Positions 55,098 through 63,661 of a DNA stretch of 64,000 nt are shown here, one piece after another; position 1 is the stretch's first letter; every line of letters starts with the position of its first letter. The DNA is from Methyloterricola oryzae. Lineage in GTDB: Bacteria > Pseudomonadota > Gammaproteobacteria > Methylococcales > Methylococcaceae. The DNA lies in the NCBI RefSeq assembly GCF_000934725.1, contig NZ_JYNS01000012.1, forward strand, positions 62,001 to 126,000, written 5' to 3'. Both the position numbers and the translations under genes were made by a program. The notes under the pieces are model-generated. The model worked only from the letters and a program-made list of their open reading frames with translations, was not told where the DNA came from and ran no database searches.

Positions 55098-56078
55098 ATG
55101 TTAAATACCGTAGTTTTTAGCCTCGTCTGGCTGGTCGCCGTTGGCACCGCCGTCGTGCTCATTTCATTCTTCATCGAGGCGATGCGGCCTATCCCCGCAA
55201 CTCCCGATCGGCTGTCCTGGGCTCCGGATATCCCGATCCAATATGTCACCGTCAATGGCATTCGCCTTCGCTATATCACCGCAGGTGAAGGTCCAATATT
55301 GGTTCTCTTGCACACGCTGAGGACGCAACTTGATCTATTCGAGAAAGTTATCCCCGAGCTCGACAAGAGTTTCACTGTCTATGCGGTCGACTACCCCGGT
55401 CATGGCTATTCCGACATACCGGCCGCCAAGTACGACGCCGAGTTTTTCGCCGATACGGTCGAGGGTTTTCTGGACGCACTGGATTTGCACAATGTCACCC
55501 TTGCCGGAGTCTCCATCGGAGGCTCGATTTCGCTCATGCTCGCGGCTCGAAATAATCTGCGGGTTGAGCGTATTGTGGCGATCAACCCCTACGATTACGC
55601 GAAGGGACGCGGAATTGCACGTAGTTCTTTTCTGGCTCGGCTCGTCGTTGCAGTGGCGGATATACCCATATTTGGCGAAACGGTCATGCGATTGCGCCAA
55701 TTCCTCGTGATGAAATCGATACTGGACGGCGGTGTAGCCGAGTCTGATCACATTCCGCAAGAGTTGCTGATGGAGATGTATCTGCTCGGTAACCGACGCG
55801 GCCATTATCGTGCCTTCCTCAGCCTACTTCGCAACGCCGAAAGTTGGGAAACGGCCAGAAAGGATTATTCGAACATCAAGATTCCCGTGCTCCTGCTCTG
55901 GGGCGATCGCGATTGGTCGCGGCCCGACGAACGAGAACAGTATCGGAAGATGGTGCCAGACGCTGAAATGGCAACCGTTGAGAAAGGCGGGCATTTCCTA
56001 CCCCTCGATAGACCCGATGCGGTCATCGAATATCTGCTTGCCTTTCAAGTTTCTGCAGGGCTTCACGCCATAACGTAA
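55098..56078 (+). CDS. Membrane-anchored alpha/beta hydrolase
   Basis: A 326-residue protein with an N-terminal membrane segment (about residues 5-27) and an alpha/beta hydrolase fold. The nucleophilic Ser is in LAGVSIGGSISLML; the Asp in LLWGDRDWSRPDE and the His in EKGGHFLPLDRP complete the triad. VYAVDYPGHGYSD is the oxyanion-side strand. AAGAGGACG precedes the ATG. Its substrate is unknown. It is 150 bases after the efflux operon and probably separate. Confidence 0.9.
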   Translation: MLNTVVFSLVWLVAVGTAVVLISFFIEAMRPIPATPDRLSWAPDIPIQYVTVNGIRLRYITAGEGPILVLLHTLRTQLDLFEKVIPELDKSFTVYAVDYPGHGYSDIPAAKYDAEFFADTVEGFLDALDLHNVTLAGVSIGGSISLMLAARNNLRVERIVAINPYDYAKGRGIARSSFLARLVVAVADIPIFGETVMRLRQFLVMKSILDGGVAESDHIPQELLMEMYLLGNRRGHYRAFLSLLRNAESWETARKDYSNIKIPVLLLWGDRDWSRPDEREQYRKMVPDAEMATVEKGGHFLPLDRPDAVIEYLLAFQVSAGLHAIT

Positions 56079-56682
56079 GCATGCGGCTACGGGAAAAAGG
56101 CGCCTGTCCAAACGTTGCGGCGCCTATACTGTTGCGCTGGCCTTAGCGCCCTACCCTCATTCTGCCCTCAGCTATGCATCCGCATTGCATACGCTTCCGG
56201 ACCGTTCCTAACCGCCATGTGCGACCACCCGCCGAACGACTACCGGCCTCGCTGACCCTCATCGGCAAGGCTCCAGCCTAAGTGCAACTGCACCCGGCGC
56301 TAGCCCCGTTCCAGGTGGCGGGCCTGATGCGGCGTCACTGAATGAAGAGACAGGGATGCGCCGCCGCTAAGACTCCACGTCGCGCCGTATCGAGCTTCGC
56401 AGGCCCTGTTTAAGCAATCAGGACCCCGCCAGCGCTTGACCGACCAGCCACCGCTCAAGTCGTCTGAAGTCGGGTTTGTTCGATTCACACAGCAGCGTCG
56501 TGCATGTCTATGGAGACCGAAGCGGTGAAAGCCGATCTACCCTGCCTTTCGGATCGTCGATCAATCGAGTGCTGGTTCATGAACTGCGTTGATGCCGGCA
56601 TGAAAAGAAGTCATTTAACGCGGAGCTTCTCGTGAGGTTACCGTTAGCTTGAAAAAATTCACTCGCCTGATCGGAAACTCTC
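56079..56682. other. Intergenic region before the MRJP-like gene
   Basis: A hairpin AGGCGCC/GGCGCCT (56098-56104 with 56119-56125) soon after the hydrolase stop may end its transcript, though no U-run follows. The LysR-type box at 56600-56614 is listed separately. The central 400 bases hold no gene I can support. Confidence 0.45.
56600..56614. promoter_or_regulatory. LysR-type box upstream of the MRJP-like gene
   Basis: ATGA-N7-TCAT, a T-N11-A dyad, 68 bases before the start of the MRJP-like gene. The surrounding bases (CATGAAAA, GTCATTT, CGG) are nearly the same as at 58818-58832 upstream of pxmA. Confidence 0.55.
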
Positions 56683-57780
56683 ATGACGAAACGTATAGTT
56701 GGATTGATCTTACTAGCCGCCTTGGCTGGCAACGCCATGGCCGCAGAAAGCGGAAACTACGACATTGTTGCCAAGCTGATGCAAGGCCCGGGAAATGTCA
56801 CTGCGACCGACTCCGGGCGAATAATCATGAGTCAGCATCAGTTCTACGATCCGCAGTATTCGGTGGTCGAATTCCAGGGGAACGACTCGGTCGTACCTTT
56901 TCCCAATAAGGCCCTGAACGACCGAAGCGGACATGCGGATCTGACACTGGATTCCGTTCTGGGTATTCGGACGGACAACCAGGGCATCGTCTGGATGCTG
57001 GACAACGGCATGCGCAGTGGCATCACGCCAAAGCTCGTTGGCTGGGACACCAAGAACGACAAGCTTCACCGCGTCATCTATCTGCCGCCGCCGGTCGCGC
57101 CCAAGGACGCCTTCGTCAATGACTTTGCGATCGACGGCGGACGTAAGCGGATTTTCATCAGTGACCCGGCAGGAGGCGGCAACGCGGCGCTCATCGTGGT
57201 CAATCTGGAAACCGGCGCCGCCCGGCGTGTCCTGGAGGGGCATGTCGGCGTGGTACCGGAAAATGTCGATCTGATCATCGACGGCCACCCCGTTCAGGTC
57301 AAAGGCGCCGCCGGCCATCTGGTACGGCCCCATATCGGGGTGAACCCCATCACGGAAGACCTGAAGAACGAATGGGTCTATTTCGGCCCCATGCACGGCC
57401 TGAGTCTGTATCGCATCAAGGCGGCTGACTTGGCTGACGATAGCCTGGATTCAAAGACGCTGGCCCAGCGCGTGGAACGCTATAGCGCCAAACCCATTTC
57501 GGACGGCATCAGCATCGATCGGGACGACAACATCTACCTGGGCGAGTTGGCAGAAAACGCCATTGGCGTGATCAAGCCGGATCGAAGCTATCAGCGGCTC
57601 AGCCAGTGCCCCAATCTGTCCTGGGTGGACTCATTCAGCTTCGGCCCCGAAGGCAAACTCTACGGCGTGGTGAATCGCCTGCATCAATCCGCGACGCTCA
57701 ATGGTGGGGAGCCGCTCTCCAGGCCGCCCTATTTTCTGATCCAGGTCAAAGCCCTGGCTCCGGGCCTGCCAGGGCGATAA
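56683..57780 (+). CDS. Exported major royal jelly protein family (MRJP-like) protein
   Basis: A 365-residue protein with a signal peptide (MTKRIVGLILLAALAGNAMA) and a six-bladed propeller of the MRJP/yellow type: VWMLDNGMRSGITPKLVGWD, VNDFAIDGGRKRIFISDPAGG, DGISIDRDDNIYLGELAENA and WVDSFSFGPEGKLY. Bacterial members are sometimes called L-dopachrome tautomerase-related. They may bind small ligands or act as lactonases; no activity can be assigned. The gene is convergent with the LysR gene (2 bases apart) and carries upstream a box shared with pxmA. Confidence 0.9.
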   Translation: MTKRIVGLILLAALAGNAMAAESGNYDIVAKLMQGPGNVTATDSGRIIMSQHQFYDPQYSVVEFQGNDSVVPFPNKALNDRSGHADLTLDSVLGIRTDNQGIVWMLDNGMRSGITPKLVGWDTKNDKLHRVIYLPPPVAPKDAFVNDFAIDGGRKRIFISDPAGGGNAALIVVNLETGAARRVLEGHVGVVPENVDLIIDGHPVQVKGAAGHLVRPHIGVNPITEDLKNEWVYFGPMHGLSLYRIKAADLADDSLDSKTLAQRVERYSAKPISDGISIDRDDNIYLGELAENAIGVIKPDRSYQRLSQCPNLSWVDSFSFGPEGKLYGVVNRLHQSATLNGGEPLSRPPYFLIQVKALAPGLPGR

Positions 57781-57782
57781 GG

Positions 57783-58718
57783 TCAGGTCGAGTTCGTTTG
57801 TTGGTTCAGATCTTGGCAGACGTCCCAGATCTGTTCCCGCAACCAGCGGTGCGCCGGGTCACTCTCGCGTAACGGATGCCAGATCATCACCAGATCATAG
57901 CTGGGCAGTTCGATGGGTACCGGCACCACCCGCAACGGCGCCAAACGGACGAACTGCTCGGCGATTCTCAACGGCAAGGACAACAGCATGTCGGTGTTGG
58001 CCACGATGAACGGTGCGGAGAGAAAGTGGGGCACGATCAGCGCGATGCGCCGCTCCAACCCACGTTCGGCCAGCCAATCGTCGATCACCCCGGTCCGGGT
58101 TCCGGTTCGCGATATCAGCATGTGCTTCAGGCCGACATAGTCCTCCAGTGACACGGTATCGCCCTGAATGCTGGGGTGTTCCTGACGGAGTAAACAGGTC
58201 ATCCGATCTTCAAACAATTTCCGGCCATTCAGATAAGCAGCCGGTTTCAATATCGCCTCGAATCCGACCACGATATCCAACTCACCGGCTTCCAGCTCCT
58301 TCTCCGGAAATGGCAGATCCGTTCGTTTGACGTGGATATCGATGCCGGGCGCTTCCCTGGCAATGCGTTCGATCAAGGGCGGGATGAGCAGGAAATCCAT
58401 ATAGTCCGTCGCCGCCATGACAAAGCGGCGTTGACTCCTAGCGGGGTCGAACACCTCCGGTTGTCGGATCAGGAATTCAACCTCACGCAGAACAGCCCGG
58501 ACCGGCTCGATGAGCGCCAATGCCCGTTCGGTGGGTTTCATGCCGGACGGCGTCTTCACCAGCAAGGGATCGTCCAGTTGCTGACGAAGCCGTTGCAGCG
58601 TATGGCTCATGGCTGATTGCGTTACAAACATGCGTTCCGCCGCGCGGGATACGCTTTGCTCCTGCATCAGCCAATCGAAAGCTACCAGCAGATTCAAGTC
58701 GAACTGGCGTAATTCCAT
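57783..58718 (-). CDS. LysR family regulator, divergent from pxmABC
   Basis: A 311-residue regulator of the NodD/PcaQ-like size: helix-turn-helix MELRQFDLNLLVAFDWLM, QSVSRAAERMFVTQSAMSH and a C-terminal effector domain. I choose the ATG at 58718; a GTG one codon upstream is possible. GGAGACTGAG precedes it. It stands between an MRJP-like gene (convergent) and pxmABC (divergent), and both of those have a matching T-N11-A box upstream, so it is the best candidate for their regulator. The inducer is unknown. Confidence 0.92.
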   Translation of the reverse strand: MELRQFDLNLLVAFDWLMQEQSVSRAAERMFVTQSAMSHTLQRLRQQLDDPLLVKTPSGMKPTERALALIEPVRAVLREVEFLIRQPEVFDPARSQRRFVMAATDYMDFLLIPPLIERIAREAPGIDIHVKRTDLPFPEKELEAGELDIVVGFEAILKPAAYLNGRKLFEDRMTCLLRQEHPSIQGDTVSLEDYVGLKHMLISRTGTRTGVIDDWLAERGLERRIALIVPHFLSAPFIVANTDMLLSLPLRIAEQFVRLAPLRVVPVPIELPSYDLVMIWHPLRESDPAHRWLREQIWDVCQDLNQQTNST

Positions 58719-58817
58719 CACTCAGTCTCCAAAGTTACAGCAGTCTTTTCGCGCCATCGTATTGAGCCTTGCCTGTCCGTCACAACCGCGAGGCCCGTGA
58801 TTTTTATTCATACGGCC

Positions 58818-58832
58818 ATGAAAACTCGTCAT
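58818..58832. promoter_or_regulatory. LysR-type box in the pxmA/LysR divergent region
   Basis: ATGA-N7-TCAT, a T-N11-A dyad, 140 bases before pxmA and 100 bases before the LysR start. The flanking sequence is shared with 56600-56614. Confidence 0.55.
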
Positions 58833-58971
58833 TTCACACGGTGTGATGCAACGCGTAGTTTGTCGCCATCGTATCGCTCACAGGCTGGATACCAGGCCTC
58901 CCTCAACGTAGCCAGGTGATGCAGTGAGCGGTACGGCCCACTATCAACTTGAATCGTAGAGAGGATGCACC

Positions 58972-59724
58972 ATGGCGACTCACATACTCGATATTCCACC
59001 TCAACCCTATGCCGGTGAGAAAGCCAGGCTTGCCCGCGCCTATGACTATCTCATCCTGGTATTGGCCATCTTCCTGTTTATCGGCTCCTTTCATCTGCAC
59101 GTCGCACTGACCGTGGGTGACTGGGATTTCTGGCTGGACTGGAAGGATCGTCAGTGGTGGCCTTTGGTCACCCCGTTGATGGCGATTACTTTCCCGGCTG
59201 CCGTTCAGTCGGTCTTATGGACGAATTTCCGCCTGCCCCTCGGAGCCACCTTGTGTGTCGTTTGCCTGTTGATCGGCACCTGGATCACTCGGGTGTTCGC
59301 CTACCACTTTTGGAACTATTTCCCCATCAACTCGGTGCTGCCAGCGACCTTGTTGCCCAGTGCGCTGGTTCTCGACGTCATCCTGATGCTGAGCAACAGC
59401 CTGACCATAACCAGCATCTTCGGAGGAATGGCCTTCGCATTGCTGTTCTATCCCAGTAACTGGCCCATCTTCGCCATGTTCCATGTGCCGGTGGAATACG
59501 GCAATGCCCAATTAACCCTCGCCGACGTCTTCGGTTTTCAGTACATCCGCGCCGGCATGCCGGAATACCTGCGCTTGATCGAACGCGGGACCCTCAGAAC
59601 CTATGGCCAATACGCAACGCCACTCTCGGCCTTCTGTTCGGCCCTGTTGTGCACGCTGATGTATCCCCTCTGGTGGTACCTGGGGCAGTGGTTCGCCACG
59701 GTCCGCTTCGTAAAAAAGATCTGA
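58972..59724 (+). CDS. pxmA: Copper membrane monooxygenase subunit A (pXMO-type PmoA/AmoA relative)
   Basis: A 250-residue protein with seven hydrophobic segments. Strong PmoA/AmoA landmarks are LTVGDWDFWLDWKDRQWWP, VTPLMAITFPAAVQSVLW, FYPSNWPIFAMFHVPVEYG and IERGTLRTYGQYATPLSAF. It is the membrane subunit that packs beside PxmC in the trimeric enzyme, which uses copper and O2 to hydroxylate methane, ammonia or short alkanes; the true substrate of pXMO enzymes is not settled. The gene comes first in an A-B-C operon. A purine-rich AGAGAGGATG precedes the ATG. Confidence 0.92.
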   Translation: MATHILDIPPQPYAGEKARLARAYDYLILVLAIFLFIGSFHLHVALTVGDWDFWLDWKDRQWWPLVTPLMAITFPAAVQSVLWTNFRLPLGATLCVVCLLIGTWITRVFAYHFWNYFPINSVLPATLLPSALVLDVILMLSNSLTITSIFGGMAFALLFYPSNWPIFAMFHVPVEYGNAQLTLADVFGFQYIRAGMPEYLRLIERGTLRTYGQYATPLSAFCSALLCTLMYPLWWYLGQWFATVRFVKKI

Positions 59725-59739
59725 GTGGAGAATCCCGTC

Positions 59740-60972
59740 ATGCTGAAGATCAAAAAGCTGATTGCCGTCACCCTGTGGGCAGTGACCTGCCTGTTGGCCT
59801 CTCAAAGCAGCGTCTACGCCCATGGCGAAAAGGCGCTGGAGCCTTTCATCCGCATGCGCACCATTCAATGGTACGACGTACGCTGGTCGCAAGAACAACT
59901 CAAGATCAACGATGAAGTGGTCATCACCGGGAAATTCCACGTTGCCGAGGACTGGCCACGCAGTGTGCCAAAACCGGATGCCACCTATCTCAATGTGTCG
60001 ACGCCGGGCCCCGTTTTCATCCGCACGGAACGCTATTTGAACGGCCAGCCCTGGGTCAGTTCAACCGCATTGAAACTGGGCGGCGACTACGACTTCAAGA
60101 TCGTTCTCAAGGCCAGGCTGCCGGGGCGTTTCCACATCCACCCATTCTTCAACCTGCATGACGCAGGCTCGGTCATGGGACCTGGCCACTGGCTCGAAAT
60201 CAGCGGCGATCCGGCCGCATTCAGCAACCCGGTCAAGACCCTCAGTGGTGATGTGGTCGACATGGAATCCTACGGCTTTGCCAACGCGGTTTCCTGGCAC
60301 GTGTTCTGGATGGTGCTCGGCGCCACCTGGCTGCTGTGGTGGGTCAGACGGCCGCTGTTCATTCCCCGCTACAAGATGCTCCAGGCAGGCGATGAAAGCG
60401 CCTTGATCACGTCCCTGGACAAGACCATCGCCAAAGCCATACTGGTCGTCGTGCCGCTGTTCGTCTTCGGCGCGTATGCCGTGACGGACAGCCAGTATCC
60501 GAATGCCATTCCGCTGCAGGCCGCCCTCGATCAGATCGAGCCTTTGACTCCGGAGGTCAACAACGGCCTGATCCAGGTCAAGGTGAAACGGAGCGAATAC
60601 CACGTGCCGGGACGGGCGATGGTCATGACGGCGCAAATCCACAACCTCTCCGACCAACCCGTCCGGGTGGGCGAGTTTGCCAGCGGCAATTTGCGGTTCA
60701 TCAACTCCACGGTCGGAATGGCATACCAGGATCATGGCGATCCCCTGGTCGCGCAGACGGGTTTGAAGGTGGACTCCCCTGAGCCTATCCAGCCCGGGGA
60801 AACCCGCACCGTACAGATCGAAGCCGCAGACGCCCTGTGGGAGACGGAACAGTTGGACGGTTTATTCCGCGATGCCGACAGCCGTCTGGGCGGTTTGCTG
60901 TTCCTTTACGACGCAACGGGCAAGCGCTACGCGGCGAGCGTGGCCACCGCCGTCATTCCGCAGTTCAACTGA
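59740..60972 (+). CDS. pxmB: Copper membrane monooxygenase subunit B (pXMO-type PmoB relative)
   Basis: A 410-residue periplasmic copper subunit with two membrane helices. After the signal peptide ends in VYA the mature chain begins with His28 (HGEKALEPF). His132 and His134 (FHIHPFFN) complete the CuB site exactly at the spacing of His33, His137 and His139 of M. capsulatus PmoB. Of the separate bis-His site, His67 (KFHVAEDWP) is kept but the position of His48 is Gln43 (TIQWYD), so that site is changed. I use the ATG at 59740 because TGGAG precedes it and the signal peptide begins there; a GTG at 59725 is the alternative. It follows pxmA by 15 bases. Confidence 0.93.
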   Translation: MLKIKKLIAVTLWAVTCLLASQSSVYAHGEKALEPFIRMRTIQWYDVRWSQEQLKINDEVVITGKFHVAEDWPRSVPKPDATYLNVSTPGPVFIRTERYLNGQPWVSSTALKLGGDYDFKIVLKARLPGRFHIHPFFNLHDAGSVMGPGHWLEISGDPAAFSNPVKTLSGDVVDMESYGFANAVSWHVFWMVLGATWLLWWVRRPLFIPRYKMLQAGDESALITSLDKTIAKAILVVVPLFVFGAYAVTDSQYPNAIPLQAALDQIEPLTPEVNNGLIQVKVKRSEYHVPGRAMVMTAQIHNLSDQPVRVGEFASGNLRFINSTVGMAYQDHGDPLVAQTGLKVDSPEPIQPGETRTVQIEAADALWETEQLDGLFRDADSRLGGLLFLYDATGKRYAASVATAVIPQFN

Positions 60973-61027
60973 ATTCAAGTGACCGAACTGGACAACCAAC
61001 AACCGAAACTACTACGAGGAGAACATC

Positions 61028-61807
61028 ATGGCCGTTACATCACCAGAAATTCTGCCCATCCCCAGGGGGCAGCAAAAAACCTCGCTACCATGGTACAACC
61101 GGGATTTACATAAATACTTAGCCACCTTTGCCGGCCTTGCGGTGATGTATGTCGGCCTCAGGCTATATCAGGGCGCTTATGGCGTCCTGGCGGGGTTGGA
61201 TTCGACGGAGCCGGCCTTCGCGACCCATTGGATGCGCCTGTTCCATATCGAACTGGGCGTGCTGGCCCTGGTCTTCCCGGGGCTTTGGGGCTATCTCTGG
61301 TTTACCCGCGACCAAAATATGGATGCCATGACACCCAAGGAGGAAATCCGGAGGTACTTCACGCTGACCATGTGGATCAGCATTTACACCTTCGCCGTTT
61401 ACTGGGCGGGGAGCTATTTCGCCGAGCAGGATAATTCCTGGCACCAGGTCTCCATCCGCGACACGCCGTTCACCGCCAACCACATCATCGAGTTCTACTT
61501 CAACTTCCCCCTCTACGTCTTGCTGGGGGGATCGGCCTGGATCTACGCCAGAACCCGCCTGCCGCTTTACGCCAAGGGCATCTCCCTGCCACTGACTCTG
61601 GCGGTCATCGGTCCTTTCATGATTCTGGTCAGCGTGGGATTCAATGAGTGGGGACATACCTTCTGGTTTCGCGAGGAGTTTTTCGCCGCACCGATCCATT
61701 GGGGCTTCGTCATCGGCGTCTGGTTTGCGCTCGGTGTCGGTGGCATTTTGCTGCAACAAGTGATCCGTCTGGTCGAATTGCTGGATCAAATCGAAGACGT
61801 TCCCTAG
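61028..61807 (+). CDS. pxmC: Copper membrane monooxygenase subunit C (pXMO-type PmoC relative)
   Basis: A 259-residue membrane protein with about six helices. The ligands of the CuC site are all present at family spacing: Asp135 and His139 in AEQDNSWHQ and His152 in FTANHIIEFY. The ligands of the CuD site are also present: Asn206 and His210 in FNEWGHTFWF and His224 in AAPIHWGF. The enzyme core therefore looks intact. ACGAGGAGAAC precedes the ATG. It is last in the operon, 55 bases after pxmB, which is the reverse of canonical pmoCAB. Confidence 0.93.
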   Translation: MAVTSPEILPIPRGQQKTSLPWYNRDLHKYLATFAGLAVMYVGLRLYQGAYGVLAGLDSTEPAFATHWMRLFHIELGVLALVFPGLWGYLWFTRDQNMDAMTPKEEIRRYFTLTMWISIYTFAVYWAGSYFAEQDNSWHQVSIRDTPFTANHIIEFYFNFPLYVLLGGSAWIYARTRLPLYAKGISLPLTLAVIGPFMILVSVGFNEWGHTFWFREEFFAAPIHWGFVIGVWFALGVGGILLQQVIRLVELLDQIEDVP

Positions 61808-61828
61808 CGCCCGCGCCCTTGAACGCCT

Positions 61829-61869
61829 GTTCTCCATCCGGCCCATAACAACGCGGCCGGTTGGAGAAC
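61829..61869 (+). terminator. Long hairpin between pxmC and the MFS gene
   Basis: Arms 61829-61843 and 61855-61869 (GTTCTCCATCCGGCC with its complement, 14 of 15 pairs), loop 11 bases. No U-run follows, so it may be a Rho-assisted terminator or an mRNA-stabilising hairpin at the 3' end of the pxm transcript instead of a classical terminator. Confidence 0.6.
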
Positions 61870-61910
61870 CTCAGGCCGCTTCCGGTAACTCCACTTTATG
61901 AAACAACTTA

Positions 61911-63158
61911 ATGGGCAACGGTAAATCATCCCCACGCGCTGTGCATTACGCCTGGATCGTTCTCGCGGTTACTTTCGTGACTTTGTTGGCGACGGCTGGC
62001 TTGCGCTCTGTTCCGGGCATCATCATCCCTTCTCTGGAACGGGAGTTCGGTTGGTCACGGGAATCCATCACCTTCGCGGTGTCAGTCAATCTGTTGCTGT
62101 TCGGTCTGGCCGGCCCTTTTCTCGGTCGGTGGATGGACCTCTACGGCCCGAGGGTGGTGATGCTGACAACGGCCGGACTCACCAGCCTGGGCGCCTTGGC
62201 GACCTTGTTCATGCACGCCACCTGGCAGATGACACTGTGTTGGGGCGTCATCATGGGCGCAGGTTCCGCAGGGTGCTCCATGGTCATGGGCTCGGCGGTG
62301 GTAAGCCGCTGGTTCATCGCCAGGCGCGGCCTGGCACTGGGCATTCTGGGTGCGGCGATGTCCGCCGGGCAGCTGATCTTTACGCCCATCCTGATGCACC
62401 TGGATATGACCTATGGATGGCGGTCGACGACCTTGTTCGTTGCCCTGATGACCGGCGTCGTGGCCTTACCCCTTATCTTGCTGTTGATGCGGGACACCCC
62501 TGCGAGCCTGGGACTCGGGCCGCTGGGTGACGAACCAAGTGCGGAGAAACTGCCAAAACCGGATCGTCATCCGATGAAACATGCGTTGCGCACGCGCGAA
62601 TTCTGGCTCCTGGCGTCGAGCTTCGGCATTTGCGGATTGACCACCTCCGGCCTGCTGCAAACGCACCTGATCCCCCATGGACTGGAACACGGCTTCTCCG
62701 AAATGACAATGGCGGCTTCGCTGGGAATGATGGGGGCCGCCGACATCATTGGCACGATCGGATCCGGCTGGATTTGCGACCGATTCGGAAAGCGCGGGCC
62801 ACTGGCGATTTATTACCTGCTGCGCGGCGCCTCATTGCTCCTTCTGCCTTTCATCGAGCAGTCGGAAATGCTCATGGCGTTTTCAGTGTTCTACGGGTTG
62901 AACTGGCTGTCCACAGTCCCGGCGACTTCGGCACTGACCGCGGATTTTTTCGGCAAACAAAACGTCGGTGTCGTGTTCGGATGGATCTTCTGCGCACATC
63001 AGGTAGGCGCAGCAATCGCGGCTTACGGAGCAAGCTTCATTCACACCTGGATGGGGAATTACTCGCCGGTTTTTATGGCTGCGGGGGCCTTCGCAATAAT
63101 CGCCACCGGATTGGTTTGGGGGATTCCCAGGAAATCTTTGAGCTTGGTTCGAGCCTAG
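61911..63158 (+). CDS. MFS transporter, monocarboxylate/oxalate-formate type
   Basis: A 415-residue membrane protein with about twelve hydrophobic segments; WIVLAVTFVTLLATAGLRSVPGIIIPSLEREFGWSRESITFAVS is the start of the family, shown here in part as SREFGWSR-type text, with GRWMDLYGPRVVM as the MFS loop signature and RWFIARRGLALGI. Such proteins carry small organic acids. It lies 103 bases after pxmC on the same strand behind a hairpin; co-transcription is possible but not sure. If it belongs to the pxm locus, it may move a product or substrate acid. Confidence 0.88.
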   Translation: MGNGKSSPRAVHYAWIVLAVTFVTLLATAGLRSVPGIIIPSLEREFGWSRESITFAVSVNLLLFGLAGPFLGRWMDLYGPRVVMLTTAGLTSLGALATLFMHATWQMTLCWGVIMGAGSAGCSMVMGSAVVSRWFIARRGLALGILGAAMSAGQLIFTPILMHLDMTYGWRSTTLFVALMTGVVALPLILLLMRDTPASLGLGPLGDEPSAEKLPKPDRHPMKHALRTREFWLLASSFGICGLTTSGLLQTHLIPHGLEHGFSEMTMAASLGMMGAADIIGTIGSGWICDRFGKRGPLAIYYLLRGASLLLLPFIEQSEMLMAFSVFYGLNWLSTVPATSALTADFFGKQNVGVVFGWIFCAHQVGAAIAAYGASFIHTWMGNYSPVFMAAGAFAIIATGLVWGIPRKSLSLVRA

Positions 63159-63660
63159 GAGAAAAATTATGCCGTTGGTCAGACGTTAAGTTAGGCTCTG
63201 TCGACGTTAAACGTCGGTTCGCACAGTCAGACGAGTGCCTCCATGTCCTGTCCGGAGGGGTTGGCGCGGGTGAAGCCTATCGGCTGCTGAAGTCTGAATC
63301 GCGCTGGGCAACAGCGCTACGTAGGCACCCTCTCTTGCCAAAACGGGTTGCCAGTCGCGAAATGCCCGCCAGGTCTTCAAATTGCCAGGGGCGGATGAAT
63401 CTCGACCCATTGAATGACGATGTGCAGCGTCCCAGGACAAGAAACGACGAAAACATCGACTCGAACGTGAAAACTATCGCTGATTGATCAGCAAAGATTT
63501 GTAGATTTCGCGAAGAAACGCTGTTCCAAATCCGCAATCTTGGGGAGCGGAGTTTTTCAACACACTCAGACACGCGGTGGCTATTCGCTTTACAATCAGG
63601 TCACCCTTACCCTCACGCTCTGATTCGTATTCGGGTCGCTATGATAAAATCAAATTAATG
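63159..63660. other. Intergenic region before the lipoprotein at the right edge
   Basis: A short dyad CGACGT/ACGTCG lies near 63200-63215. TATGAT at 63640-63645 could be a -10 element for the next gene, without a good -35. Reading frames in this stretch lack family resemblance and ribosome sites. I see no gene I can support. Confidence 0.4.
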
Positions 63661-63661
63661 C

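Noticed and set aside
58972-61807. Ammonia monooxygenase (amoCAB) as identity of the operon
   Set aside because: Gene order is A-B-C instead of C-A-B, and no hao or cytochrome genes of ammonia oxidisers are nearby; pXMO fits better, though a tree would be needed to be sure.
62630-63487. 285-residue plus-strand frame over the end of the MFS gene
   Set aside because: It overlaps the MFS gene for most of its length in another frame and its product has no coherent fold or motif.
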